Of a stretch of DNA of 64,000 bases, positions 1 through 10,000 are shown piece by piece. Each line of letters opens with the position of its first letter. The stretch's first letter is position 1. The stretch comes from Bremerella sp. P1 (lineage in GTDB: Bacteria; Planctomycetota; Planctomycetia; Pirellulales; Pirellulaceae), in NCBI RefSeq assembly GCF_028748185.1, contig NZ_CP118164.1, positions 1,550,001 through 1,614,000 on the forward strand, given 5' to 3'. The notes below the pieces were generated by a model. The model had not been told where the DNA came from and made no database searches. It saw only the letters and a program-made list of their open reading frames with translations. The position numbers and the translations under genes are program-made.

Positions 1-3000
1 AATCCTGAGACGCTTGCAAAATTCGACGGGTTGATGATCTACGCCAACATCGAGCAGATCGACCCGGCCAGCGAAAAGGCGATCATCGATTACGTCGAAT
101 CGGGACACGGGCTCATTCCGCTGCACTGTGCTTCGTACTGCTTCTTGAACTCGCCAAAGTACATCGCTTTGGTCGGTGCTCAGTTCAATAGCCATGGCGG
201 TGGCTTCTTCCGCACCCAAATCACCGAAACTTCGCACCCGATCATGAAGGGTTTCCAAGGCTTTGAAAGCTGGGACGAAACCTACGTGCACACCAAACAC
301 AACGAAGAGAACCGCACGGTGCTGACCTACCGTGTGAACGATAGCGAACGGGAACCATGGACTTGGGTTCGTGAACAAGGTAAGGGACGCGTCTTCTACA
401 CCGCATGGGGCCATGACGCTCGCACGTGGACCAATCCTGGCTTTGCCAACCTGGTCGAACGTGGCGTTCGCTGGGCCGTCGGACACGACCCAAGCGTCGT
501 GCCTAACTTCCCACCTGAGACGGAAGGCCTGATCACCGCATTCGATCGTCCGATGGATGTGCCGAAGGCTCAGAAGCCCAACAAAGACGTCAAGCCATTC
601 GATTACATCGACGTCGGTGCCAAGATTCCCAACTACACCGCCAGCAAGAACTGGGGTACGCAGGCCGAAAACCTGAACCTGATGCAGAAGCCAGTTCCGG
701 CTGAAGAATCGCAGAAGCACTGGGTTCTGCCCGAAGGCTTTGAAGCCAAGCTGTTCGCCTCGGAAGAAATCTTCGACGGTGGCAAGCCCATCGCGATGAC
801 CTGGGATGCTCAAGGACGTCTGTGGATGTGCATGACGCTGGACTACCCCAACGAACTGCACACCAAGGGACCAGGCCGCGACCGCGTGGTGATCTGCGAA
901 GACACCGACGGCGACCTGAAAGCGGACAAGGTGACCACCTTCGCCGAAGGCCTGAGCATTCCGACTTCGATCGCCTTCCACAACGGTGGTGTGATCGTCC
1001 AGAACGGTGCCGAGACCATCTGGCTGAAAGATACCGACGGCGACGACGTGGCCGACGAAAAGAAGGTCATCTTCACCGGCTGGGACATGCGTGACACCCA
1101 CGGTGGTGTGAGCAACTTCCAGTACGGTCACGACAACTGGATCTGGGGTATGCAGGGCTACAACGATTCGCACGTCGTCGTCGACGGTGTCGAGCAGCCT
1201 GGCTTCCGCAACGGTTTCTTCCGCTTCAAGCCTGACGGCAGCAAGCTGGAATTCATCCGCTCGACCAACAACAACACGTGGGGCCTGGGCATGAGCGAAG
1301 AAGGGATCATCTTCGGCTCGACCGCCAACCACTGCCCAAGCGTTTACATGCCGATTCCTAACCGCTACTACGAACAAGTTCGTGGCTGGACGGCTCGCCT
1401 GGTGCTCGATCCAATGTCCGACTCGCACATGTTCGACCCGATCACCGACAAGGTTCGCCAGGTCGACCATCACGGTGGCTACACGGCCGGTGCCGGGCAC
1501 TCGCTCTACACGGCTCGTAACTACCCGGAAGCGTTCTGGAATCGCGTTGCCTTTGTCAACGGTCCAACGGGTCACCTCACCGGTGCCTTTGTGATCTCGC
1601 GTAACGGCAGCGACTTCCACTCGACCAGCCCGTTCAACCTGGTGGCTTCCGACGACGAATGGTCGGCTCCGATCCAGGCTGAGGTTGGTCCTGACGGCAA
1701 CGTCTGGGTTCTCGACTGGTACAACTACATCATCCAACACAACCCAACGCCACACGGTTTCAAGACCGGTAAGGGTGCTGCATACGAAACCGACCTGCGT
1801 GACAAGCGACACGGTCGTATCTACCGCATCGTCTACACCGGCGAAGGTGCCAAGGCCGACAAGGACTGGCACGTGAACCTGGAGAAGGCCTCTCCTGCAG
1901 AGATCGTCGCGACCCTCAAGAGCGACAACCTGTTGTGGCGTCGTCATGCTCAGCAGATCCTGGTCGAACGCGGTCAAACCGACGTCGTTCCCGGCTTGAT
2001 CAACCTGCTGCAAGACGACTCGGTGGATAGCATTGGCTTGAACGTTGGAGCGATCCACGCTCTGTGGACTTTGCATGGCCTGGGTCTCCTGACCGATGCC
2101 AATGGCACCGCAACCCAAGCCGCTTATGCCGCCCTGAAGCATCCTGCTCCTGGGGTTCGTCGCAATGCCGTTCAGGTCTTGCCTAACATTCCGGAAAGCA
2201 CCGCTGCGATCCTGAGCAGTGGCGTACTGAATGATGTCGATCCGCAAGTTCGCTTGATGACGCTGTTGGCTCTGGCCGACCTGCCAGCCAGCGATGCGGC
2301 GGCAATCGATATCCTGGCAATGATCACGCAGCCTGAAAACGCCAACGATCGCTGGATCCCGGATGCCGCGACCTCGGCCGCTGCCAACCAAGGGGACAGC
2401 TTCCTGAAAGCGGTCGCCAAGAGCGACAAGGTCGACAACAAGGTTCTGAACCTGGTGGCCATCGTGACCGAGCACTACTCGCGTGGTGGTCCGGTCGATT
2501 CGATCGCCGAGCTGTTGCCAGCTGTTGAAAACGCTCAGCCGGAGGTGGCCCAGGCCATCGTGACCGGTCTGGCCAAAGGTTGGCCAGCCGACAAGAAGCC
2601 GCAGATCACCGACGCCGTCGATGAATCGCTGGCCAGCTTGATCGAAAAGCTTCCTGCTTCTAGCCGTGGTCAGCTGATCAGCATGGCCGTGAACTGGGGC
2701 AGCACCAAGCTGACCGCGCAGCTGGAAGAACTGGTTGAGAACGCTCTGGATCAAATCGAATCAGGCGACCTCAGTGCCAAAGAAGTACAGAAGCTGGCTC
2801 GCGAGATCGTTCAGCTGAACGTGAAGATGGACCCACCGGTTGAAGAAGAACTGCTGGCCACCATCGGCCCGCAAACGTCGGCCGACGTGACCACGGCACT
2901 ACTCAATAGCTTGAAGTCGAGCGAAAACGACGAACTGGGCAAGTACGTTCTGGAAACGCTGCCTAGCTTGACGCCAACCGCTCGTAAGGATGCCATTAGC

Positions 3001-4203
3001 TTGATGTTGGGTCGTCCAACGTGGACCGCAGAACTGCTGGCCTCGATGGACAAGGGTGTGATCCAACTGAACGAACTGGCACTCGACCAGCGTCAGGCCC
3101 TCTCGCAGCATCCTGACAAGGACCTGCGTAAGAAGGCCGAAGAGATGTTCGCTCGTGGTGGTGCTCTGCCCAACGCCGACCGTCAGAAGGTCATCAAGGA
3201 ACTGTGGGCAACCACCGAAGCCAAGGGGGACGCGGCTGCCGGTAAGCTGGTCTTCAAGCGAGAATGCTCGAAGTGCCACGTCCACAGCGGCGAAGGCTCG
3301 AAGATCGGTCCGGACCTGACCGGGATGGCCGTTCATCCGAAGTCGCAGCTGTTGACCGAGATCCTTGACCCAAACCGTAGCGTTGAATCGAACTACCGTA
3401 CCTACATGGTTGCCACCATGGACGGACGCGTGATGAGCGGTTTGCTCGCTTCGGAAAGCCGGACGGCTATTGAGCTGGTCGACGCCGAAGGCAAGCAGCA
3501 ATCGATTCTTCGCGAAGACATCGACGAACTGCTGGGTACGCCTCAGTCGCTGATGCCGGTTGGTTTCGAGAAGCAGATCAAGCCGAAGGAGTTTGAAGAC
3601 CTGTTGGCCTTCCTGACCCAGCGTGGCAAGTTTGTTCCGCTGCCGCTGGAAAAGGTCGCCACGGCGGTCAGCACCGAAGGCATGTTTATCTCGAAGGACG
3701 CCCCGGTCGAAACGCTGGTCTTTGAAGATTGGAGCCCGAAGACCTTTGAAGGGGTTCCGTTCCAGCTGATCGATCCGCAAGGAACCACCAAGGCAAACGC
3801 CGTCATGCTGTACGGCCCAGGTGGCTACTTGCCTCCGAAGATGCCGAAGTCGGTCTCGCTACCGTGCAACATGCCGCTCAAGGCAGTGCACATCCTGGGT
3901 GGCGTCGCCGGTTGGGCTTTCCCTTATAGCGACAAGCAGACGACCTCGATGATCGTTCGCTTCCACTACGAGGACGGCACGACCGAAGACCATGAACTGA
4001 AGAACGGTGTCCATATTGCGGACTACATCCGCCGCGTGGACGTGCCAGAGTCGAAGTTTGCCTTCGATCTGGATGGCCGTCAGATCCGTTACCTGGCCGT
4101 CATGCCTAGCGAGGCAAAGCCGGTCAAGACAATCGATCTGGTCAAGGGTAACGACGACACGGCCCCGGTCGTGATGGCCGTCACCGCAGAGGCCGCCGAG
4201 TAA
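1..4203 (+). CDS. ThuA-like / PVC-type membrane-bound dehydrogenase with HEAT repeats and cytochrome c CxxCH site (5' truncated)
   Basis: The frame is open from base 1, so the start lies upstream; the first Met in the window is at 31. Order: a ThuA-like (trehalose-utilisation) domain over about codons 1-165, a beta-propeller dehydrogenase-like domain (about 240-620) with two Asp-rich DTDGD loops, a HEAT-like helical region (about 620-1060), and a single c-type haem site CSKCH near codon 1089 followed by the IGPDLTG stretch common in planctomycete haem proteins. The tail (about 1200-1400) is beta-rich. This ThuA-dehydrogenase-HEAT-CxxCH architecture is typical of the large periplasmic 'PVC-type haem-binding' proteins thought to oxidise sugars or related substrates; the real substrate is unknown. 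The signal peptide would lie outside the window. Family assignment is firm, exact reaction is not. Confidence 0.9.
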   Translation, partial: NPETLAKFDGLMIYANIEQIDPASEKAIIDYVESGHGLIPLHCASYCFLNSPKYIALVGAQFNSHGGGFFRTQITETSHPIMKGFQGFESWDETYVHTKHNEENRTVLTYRVNDSEREPWTWVREQGKGRVFYTAWGHDARTWTNPGFANLVERGVRWAVGHDPSVVPNFPPETEGLITAFDRPMDVPKAQKPNKDVKPFDYIDVGAKIPNYTASKNWGTQAENLNLMQKPVPAEESQKHWVLPEGFEAKLFASEEIFDGGKPIAMTWDAQGRLWMCMTLDYPNELHTKGPGRDRVVICEDTDGDLKADKVTTFAEGLSIPTSIAFHNGGVIVQNGAETIWLKDTDGDDVADEKKVIFTGWDMRDTHGGVSNFQYGHDNWIWGMQGYNDSHVVVDGVEQPGFRNGFFRFKPDGSKLEFIRSTNNNTWGLGMSEEGIIFGSTANHCPSVYMPIPNRYYEQVRGWTARLVLDPMSDSHMFDPITDKVRQVDHHGGYTAGAGHSLYTARNYPEAFWNRVAFVNGPTGHLTGAFVISRNGSDFHSTSPFNLVASDDEWSAPIQAEVGPDGNVWVLDWYNYIIQHNPTPHGFKTGKGAAYETDLRDKRHGRIYRIVYTGEGAKADKDWHVNLEKASPAEIVATLKSDNLLWRRHAQQILVERGQTDVVPGLINLLQDDSVDSIGLNVGAIHALWTLHGLGLLTDANGTATQAAYAALKHPAPGVRRNAVQVLPNIPESTAAILSSGVLNDVDPQVRLMTLLALADLPASDAAAIDILAMITQPENANDRWIPDAATSAAANQGDSFLKAVAKSDKVDNKVLNLVAIVTEHYSRGGPVDSIAELLPAVENAQPEVAQAIVTGLAKGWPADKKPQITDAVDESLASLIEKLPASSRGQLISMAVNWGSTKLTAQLEELVENALDQIESGDLSAKEVQKLAREIVQLNVKMDPPVEEELLATIGPQTSADVTTALLNSLKSSENDELGKYVLETLPSLTPTARKDAISLMLGRPTWTAELLASMDKGVIQLNELALDQRQALSQHPDKDLRKKAEEMFARGGALPNADRQKVIKELWATTEAKGDAAAGKLVFKRECSKCHVHSGEGSKIGPDLTGMAVHPKSQLLTEILDPNRSVESNYRTYMVATMDGRVMSGLLASESRTAIELVDAEGKQQSILREDIDELLGTPQSLMPVGFEKQIKPKEFEDLLAFLTQRGKFVPLPLEKVATAVSTEGMFISKDAPVETLVFEDWSPKTFEGVPFQLIDPQGTTKANAVMLYGPGGYLPPKMPKSVSLPCNMPLKAVHILGGVAGWAFPYSDKQTTSMIVRFHYEDGTTEDHELKNGVHIADYIRRVDVPESKFAFDLDGRQIRYLAVMPSEAKPVKTIDLVKGNDDTAPVVMAVTAEAAE

Positions 4204-4357
4204 GAAAGGCATTGTCGCAACGCAAGTTGTTGCTGTCACATGTTTTGGGTGTCACGGCGACGTCGCCATGGGGATGGAAGCAGATCTGCAGAAAGGGACT
4301 GCATCTGCAATTGGCGTCGTCGTACCACCCGAGACAACGTGATTCTTTCATTGGGGG

Positions 4358-4384
4358 TTGCGACTTCGCCCCAGCAGCTATAAA
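4358..4384 (+). promoter_or_regulatory. Candidate promoter upstream of rpsR
   Basis: The 316-bp gap between the haem protein and rpsR holds no convincing gene. A TATAAA box at 4379-4384 is preceded by TTGCGA at 4358-4363, but the 15-bp spacer is shorter than ideal, so this is only a candidate sigma-70-type promoter. A short perfect palindrome (GGCGACGTCGCC) lies earlier in the gap, around 4256-4267, with no assigned role. Confidence 0.25.
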
Positions 4385-4519
4385 ATCTTGAGTTTCCACT
4401 CGAAGGAAATCCGAGGTTAGGGAACAACGATTTCCTAAACCTAAGTCATATCGAACGTTGCCGCGTCACAGTGTCTCATAGACGCAGTGCGGCCAATAAG
4501 ACACGCCCGAAAGAGAATT

Positions 4520-4789
4520 ATGAGACCAGCCAACAAGACCAAAGCCCGTAAGCGTGCCAAGACCAAAGCTCGAGTATCCAAAAAGGATCCGATCTTCGTC
4601 GATGGCAAGCGTCCGCGTCCTATGTTCGTGGACTATAAGGACGTGGAACTGCTCAAGAAGCTGACCAACCGTCACGGTCGCATTGTTGGTCGTCGCAAGA
4701 GCGGTTGTACCGCCGTCAGCCAGCACGCCGTTACGCAGGCCATCAAACGTGCCCGCTTCATGGCCCTGTTGGCTTACGTCAAGGACTAG
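4520..4789 (+). CDS. rpsR: 30S ribosomal protein bS18
   Basis: An 89-aa basic protein. It has the bS18 core: FVDYKDVELLKKLTNRHGRI followed by the conserved run SGCTAVSQHAVTQAIKRARF and a MALLAY ending. It binds 16S rRNA on the small-subunit platform beside bS6. The ATG at 4520 is preferred over the upstream in-frame ATG at 4487, because the protein then begins MRPANKTK and is of normal family length; an AAGAGAA stretch lies just upstream. It stands alone here, without rpsF, ssb or rplI, and is followed at once by a strong terminator, so it is probably monocistronic. Confidence 0.96.
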   Translation: MRPANKTKARKRAKTKARVSKKDPIFVDGKRPRPMFVDYKDVELLKKLTNRHGRIVGRRKSGCTAVSQHAVTQAIKRARFMALLAYVKD

Positions 4790-4823
4790 TTCTCCCGGAA
4801 CGTCCGCCCTCAGATATACCGAA

Positions 4824-4856
4824 AAGCCTGCTTTCGAGAAGAAAGCGGGCTTTTTT
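4824..4856 (+). terminator. Rho-independent terminator of rpsR
   Basis: A 12-bp stem (AAGCCTGCTTTC paired with GAAAGCGGGCTT, one G-T wobble) with a 5-nt loop is followed by six T residues, 35 bp after the rpsR stop codon. Confidence 0.9.
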
Positions 4857-4975
4857 CATGCGCCCTCATTCTGGGCCACCTGGACCAGGCTCAGAATCGC
4901 CCAACTCGTACTCCCTCTGGTTGCCTCATATTGATTACCGGCCATAAGTGCCAACAATGGGACCAGGAGAACACC

Positions 4976-5410
4976 ATGTCGCAAACCTTTCAAACGACCC
5001 GCCGCGTTGAATTCCGAGATACGGATGCCGCGGGCATCGTTCACTTCTCGGCCTTCCTGATCTACATGGAACAGGTCGAGCACGAATTCCTGCGTTCGCT
5101 GGGGCTCAGCGTGCACCACCAACTGGAAGACACATCGATGAGTTGGCCCCGCGTATCGATCGATTGCGATTACCGCGGCCCGGCCAAGTTCGAGGATATG
5201 CTGGATGTCTCCCTGATCATTGCCCGCATTGGCTCGCGCAGCGTGACCTACCGCTTCCACTTCGAGCGTGACAAACTGACCCTCGCCGAAGGCACCATGA
5301 CGGCGGTCTGCTGCCAGGTTAACCCCGGCCACGCTCCCAAGAGTATGGAAATCCCCGAGTGGTTCAAAGAGAAACTGCTCCCCTTCGTCGACCCGACGGC
5401 TACTACTTAA
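4976..5410 (+). CDS. Acyl-CoA thioesterase, 4-hydroxybenzoyl-CoA thioesterase/YbgC family (hotdog fold)
   Basis: A 144-aa single hotdog domain, the usual length. The N-terminal motif RDTDAAGIVHFSAFLIYMEQ is the YbgC/4HBT active-site signature, in which the Asp of DAAGIVHF is catalytic. The family hydrolyses short- or medium-chain acyl-CoA thioesters; the substrate here is unknown. The start at ATG 4976 is supported by AGGAG seven bases upstream, while the in-frame upstream extension has no such site. It opens a tight plus-strand run with the prenyltransferase-repeat protein (13-bp gap) and an ABC transporter, suggesting a shared role in lipid or envelope metabolism (inference). Confidence 0.9.
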   Translation: MSQTFQTTRRVEFRDTDAAGIVHFSAFLIYMEQVEHEFLRSLGLSVHHQLEDTSMSWPRVSIDCDYRGPAKFEDMLDVSLIIARIGSRSVTYRFHFERDKLTLAEGTMTAVCCQVNPGHAPKSMEIPEWFKEKLLPFVDPTATT

Positions 5411-5423
5411 CACCCCGCTCCGC

Positions 5424-6368
5424 ATGCTTTCCTACCACGAACAACTCACCCTCCGCCTGGCAGCCGGTATTGGCGAGCTGGACGAAGCGACCCGCGCGCG
5501 GCACACCCAGTTTCTGCTGGCCAAACAGCAAGAGGATGGTGGCTTCGCCGGCCGCGAAGGGGCCAGCGATCTGTACTACACCAGCTTCGGCCTGAGAAGC
5601 TTGGCTATCCTGGGCGAGCTGCATGGAGAAGTCGCCGAGAAGGCCGCGTCGTTTCTGCAAACCAAGCTGACCGGTCACGAAGGCGTTGTCGATTTCCTCT
5701 CGCTGATCTATGGAGCCAAGCTACTGGAAACGGCCGCGGGCATCGATATCTTCGCAGGGGCTTCCTCGAACTGGCGGCGAAGTGTCGCGGACACGCTCAA
5801 CTCGCTGCGGCGAAAAGATGGCGGCTACGCCAAAGGCCCTGAAGGAATGGCCAGCAGTACGTATCACACGTTTCTGGTACTGCTGTGCCTGCAACTGATC
5901 GAACAACCGATTCCGCAGCCGGAAGCGATGGTCACGTTCCTGCTTTCGCAAGAGTCGGAAGAAGGCGGCTTTCGGGAAATCCGTGCCAGCAAGCGCGCCG
6001 GGACCAACCCCACGGCCGCGGCCATCGGGGCGCTGCGAATCCTCGACAGCCTGACCGAAGAGATTATCGATGGAACGCTCGACTTCCTGGTCGAGATGCA
6101 AAACGATGAAGGTGGGCTACGCGCGAACACGCGGATCCCGATCGCCGATGTGCTGAGCACGTTCACCGGTATGTTAACTCTGACCGATCTGGACGCGCTG
6201 CACGAGATTGAAACCGACGATGCCCTGAAATACGTGCGTGGTCTGGAGCAAGACAGCGGCGGCTTCTTCGGGGCGGCCTGGGACGAAGTGGCCGACGTAG
6301 AATACACCTTCTACGGTCTGGGCAGCCTGGCCCTGTTACATGTACCCAACGACTTCACCCTGGAATGA
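5424..6368 (+). CDS. Prenyltransferase/squalene-oxidase repeat protein (Rab-GGTase-beta-like)
   Basis: A 314-aa protein built from alpha-alpha barrel repeats, each with a Gly-Gly-Phe/Tyr turn: QEDGGFAGRE, RKDGGYAKGP, EEGGFREIRA, NDEGGLRANT and QDSGGFFGAA. The segment DLYYTSFGLRSLAIL resembles the beta subunit of protein geranylgeranyltransferases. Eukaryotic members transfer prenyl groups to Cys; bacterial members are mostly uncharacterised, and I cannot confirm the zinc ligands by eye. No signal peptide is visible, so it is probably cytoplasmic. The stop is six bases before the ABC ATPase, pointing to translational coupling and a joint function with that exporter. Confidence 0.82.
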   Translation: MLSYHEQLTLRLAAGIGELDEATRARHTQFLLAKQQEDGGFAGREGASDLYYTSFGLRSLAILGELHGEVAEKAASFLQTKLTGHEGVVDFLSLIYGAKLLETAAGIDIFAGASSNWRRSVADTLNSLRRKDGGYAKGPEGMASSTYHTFLVLLCLQLIEQPIPQPEAMVTFLLSQESEEGGFREIRASKRAGTNPTAAAIGALRILDSLTEEIIDGTLDFLVEMQNDEGGLRANTRIPIADVLSTFTGMLTLTDLDALHEIETDDALKYVRGLEQDSGGFFGAAWDEVADVEYTFYGLGSLALLHVPNDFTLE

Positions 6369-6374
6369 ACCATC

Positions 6375-7067
6375 ATGGCAGACCTGGAAATCAAGCAGTT
6401 GGCCAAAGAGTATCCCACACGGGCTGAGTCCCTGAAAGTACTCACAGACGTTTCACTGTCTCTTTCCCAGGGTGAAAGCGCCGCGATCCTCGGCCCCAGC
6501 GGCTGCGGCAAGAGCACCCTGCTCTACTGCATCGGCACGCTGGAAGCGCCCACCTCCGGCACTATCACGCTCGATGGCCAAGATCCGTTTGCCTTGAGCG
6601 ACGTGCAGCTGGCCAAGTTTCGCAGCGAGAACATCGGCTTCATCTTCCAGGACCATCACCTGCTGCCGCAATTGACCGTGCTGGAAAACGTGCTGGTGCC
6701 CACGTTGGCCGACGGCAAGTCAACTCCACAGCAGATCGAGCGAGCCAAGATGCTCATCGAGCGAGTCGGTCTTTCGCAGCGGATCGAACATCGCTCGGCC
6801 GAGCTTTCCGGGGGCGAACGACAACGGGTCGCCGTTGCCCGCAGCTTGATCCATCAGCCCAAGCTTCTGCTGGCCGACGAGCCGACCGGCAACCTTGACA
6901 AGACGAACGCCGAGTCGATCGGCAACTTGCTGTTAGAGCTACAGAAGGAAGAGCAGTCGATCCTGATCGTGGTGACGCACAGCCAGGAACTGGCCACCAT
7001 CTTCCAGCAGCAGTACCAACTGGACGACGGCAAGCTGCAAGGTCAGCAGCCGATCACCCACTCGTAA
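6375..7067 (+). CDS. ABC transporter ATP-binding protein, LolD/MacB type
   Basis: A 230-aa ATPase with all core motifs: Walker A GPSGCGKST (40-48), Q-loop at FQDHH (about 91-95), signature LSGGE (144-148), Walker B LLLADEP (164-170) and the switch His in VVTHS. Length and the NLD segment after Walker B match the LolD/MacB/FtsE group, which power mechanotransmission-type permeases that extract lipoproteins or drive envelope processes rather than bulk transport. Its partner is the FtsX-fold permease that starts 20 bp downstream. The ATG at 6375 is preceded by only weak Shine-Dalgarno sequence. Confidence 0.94.
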   Translation: MADLEIKQLAKEYPTRAESLKVLTDVSLSLSQGESAAILGPSGCGKSTLLYCIGTLEAPTSGTITLDGQDPFALSDVQLAKFRSENIGFIFQDHHLLPQLTVLENVLVPTLADGKSTPQQIERAKMLIERVGLSQRIEHRSAELSGGERQRVAVARSLIHQPKLLLADEPTGNLDKTNAESIGNLLLELQKEEQSILIVVTHSQELATIFQQQYQLDDGKLQGQQPITHS

Positions 7068-7087
7068 CGCCGGGAAGGACTTCCATC

Positions 7088-10000
7088 ATGAATCGTTGGC
7101 GTTTGGTTCTGCGAAGTGCTCAGCAGTTCTGGCAAACCAACTTGGCCGTGTTGCTGGGTGTCGCTGCGGCAACGGCCGTGCTCACCGGGGCACTCATCAT
7201 TGGTGATTCGGTTCGCGGTAGCCTCCGCGATCTGGCCCTGTCGCGTCTGGGTTCCATCCAAGAGATCTTGCTGGCCGATCGTTTCTTCCGGCCAAACGTC
7301 GCCAGGCAGATTTCTCAGCAGAACGAAAACACCACGACCGTGCCGATCGTCCTCATGCAGGGAACCCTGCAAACGGTCCCCAAAAAGCCCGACGATCCGA
7401 CCAAGGTCGCCGGCAACCTGGCAGTGCTGGGGATTGATGAGGCCTTCTGGAAGTTAGGAGACGTGTCAGGCTGGACACCGACCGATATCACCGACGAAGA
7501 GATCATCCTCAATCAGCCACTCGCCGAAGAGCTAGGCGTGAAGCAAGGAGACCTCGTCACGCTGCGTCTACCAGGCGGCAACGATGTGCCGGCCGACAGC
7601 CCTTTGGGACGCAAGACGGCCGAAACGCAAAGCCTGCCACGGCTTACGGTGAAAGCAGTGATCCCGGCGGAAGGTCTCGGTCGTTTCGGCATGCACCCCA
7701 CGCAGCAGCTGCCGCTCAATGCGTACGCGTCGCGATCCGCCCTGCAAGACGCTTTGGAACAAGATGACCGCGTCAACGCGGTTCTGGTCAGCCATCCCGA
7801 CGGCCAGACGCTCGATCTCAGCAAGCTGTTTCTCACGCTGGCCGACTACAACTTCGAACTGACCCAGGTCAAGCAAACCTTCGAAGAGGAAACGATCTAC
7901 GACTATTGGCAACTGACCAGCAGCCGGATGCTCTTTGGCGACGCTGCGTCCGACGCCGTCGAGAAGGCCTTCGAAGGGGATGCCCATCCGACGTTCACCT
8001 ACCTGGCCACGTCGATTGGTGTCGGGGAAGTGCCGGAAGGGGAAGATAAGACCTCGATCCCCTACTCGACCGTCACGGCGATTCAGTTTAGCGGACTCGA
8101 TTACCCACTGGTCGATCTTGATGGCAAGCCAATCGAGAAGATTGGCGAGGACGAGATCGTCCTCAACTCGTGGACCGTCCAGCACCTGGTCGAAGCGCGC
8201 GCCGCGAAGCTCAGGAAAGACAACCCAGAACTGAGCAAAGAAGACGCCGAAGAGCAATCACAAGTAAACGTCGGCGATACGATCTACCTGAAGTACTTCG
8301 AACCGGAAAGTTCACACGGCGTGGCCAAAGAGACAGGCCGGACCTTTCGCCTGGTGGCCATCACGCCGCTCACCGAGCCGTTGGATCCATTTCGTCGCAC
8401 AATTCCACCTGTGTTCGACAAGCGTCCTACAACAGCTAATGATCCGGACTACACGCCGGTCGTGAAAGGCATCACCGATCAGGACTCAATCAATACCTGG
8501 GACCCGCCGTTCCCTTACGACAACTCCCGCGTCGATGGAGAAGATGAAGAATATTGGGACTATTATCGCACCACCCCCAAAGCATTTGTCGCGATCGAGA
8601 CAGGGCAAGAGCTGTGGGGAAGCCGCTTCGGCGAGGTGACTTCCTTCCGCTTCTCGGGAAAGAAGGTCACCGACGAGCACGAACTGCAAACCAAGATTGA
8701 AGACGCGCTGACGCCGCATCGCATGGAGCTTGGTTTTCGCTTGTTGACCGTTCGCCAGGATGCGTTGCGTGCGGCCGCTGGCACGACCCCATTCAACGTG
8801 CTGTTCATGGGCTTCTCGATGTTCATCATCGGCTCGGCGCTCATGCTGGTGTCGCTGCTGTTCCGCCTGGGCCTCGAGCAGCGGAGCCAGCAGATTGGCC
8901 TCTTGCAGGCAGTGGGGCTCAACCGAAAGGTCACCCAGGGCCTGTTGATGCGCGAGGCCGGACTGGTTGCGTTGGTCGGAAGCATCGCCGGCGTGATCAT
9001 TGGGATTGGCTACGCTTGGCTGATGCTCGTCGGTCTCAGAACGTGGTGGCTGGGGGCAGTCGTCACGCCGTTTCTGACGCTGCATTTGGATAACCCCAGC
9101 AGCCTGGTAATCGGGCTGATCAGTGGTTCGCTCGTTTGTCTGCTGACGATTTACTTCGGCATGCGAGGGCTGAAGAAACTCTCGGTGCGGGGTCTGCTGC
9201 AAGGCAGCACCACCGACACCCAAACCACCTTCGGCAAGCGTAGCCTCTGGGCGATGTACACAGGGATAGCGTGTGCTTTGGGCGCCGTCGGCCTGTCGTT
9301 CTTAGCCGCTGGCCTTGGAGGAGAAGCCCAGGCCGGGGCGTTCTTCGGTTCCGGTGCGTTGGTCCTCACGGCATGCCTGCTCCTGCTGTGGCACATGCTG
9401 CGTAGTGGCGCTGGTTCTGGCGGCGAAGGTTCCTTCACGCTCGGACAGTTGGCCATCAGCAATGCGGCCCGGAACCCGGGACGTAGCACGCTCACGATCG
9501 GTTTGATTGCGTCGGCCGCGTTCCTGATTGTGGCGATCGGGGCGTTCCGGCTTTCGCCCACCGATACCGGCTCTGGCGGGATGAACCTGATTGCCGAGAG
9601 TTCGCAGCCTCTCTATCGCGATCTCAATACCGAAGAAGGCCGCCTGGAAACAGGCTTCACTGACGAAGAAGACCAACAACTCAAGTCGACCACGATCCTC
9701 TCGTTGCGGGTTCAACCTGGCGACGATGCCAGCTGTTTGAATCTCTATCAATCGAGCAGTCCTCGCGTGCTGGGTGTAACGCCGAGCATGATGAAGTATT
9801 ACGCCCAGTCCGATGTCACCCACTTCGAGTGGGCAGCAAGCGGTCGCAAGCCTGAGGATGCTACACCGTGGGAAGCCTTGGAAGTGAAAGCGGATGGCAT
9901 CGATCAGCCGATCCCGGTGGCACTCGATAAGAATACGGCCATGTATGCCCTGCATTTGTATGGCGGCATCGGCGAAGAGTTCACCACCACCGACGATGAC

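Noticed and set aside
889-1065. Dockerin or EF-hand repeats in the haem protein (DTDGD loops)
   Set aside because: Two Asp-rich loops of this kind are usual in the propeller of the PVC-type dehydrogenase family; the paired F-helix pattern of a dockerin is not present.
2899-3780. Minus-strand open frame (293 codons) opposite the haem protein
   Set aside because: Antisense shadow; the plus-strand frame carries the HEAT and CxxCH regions.
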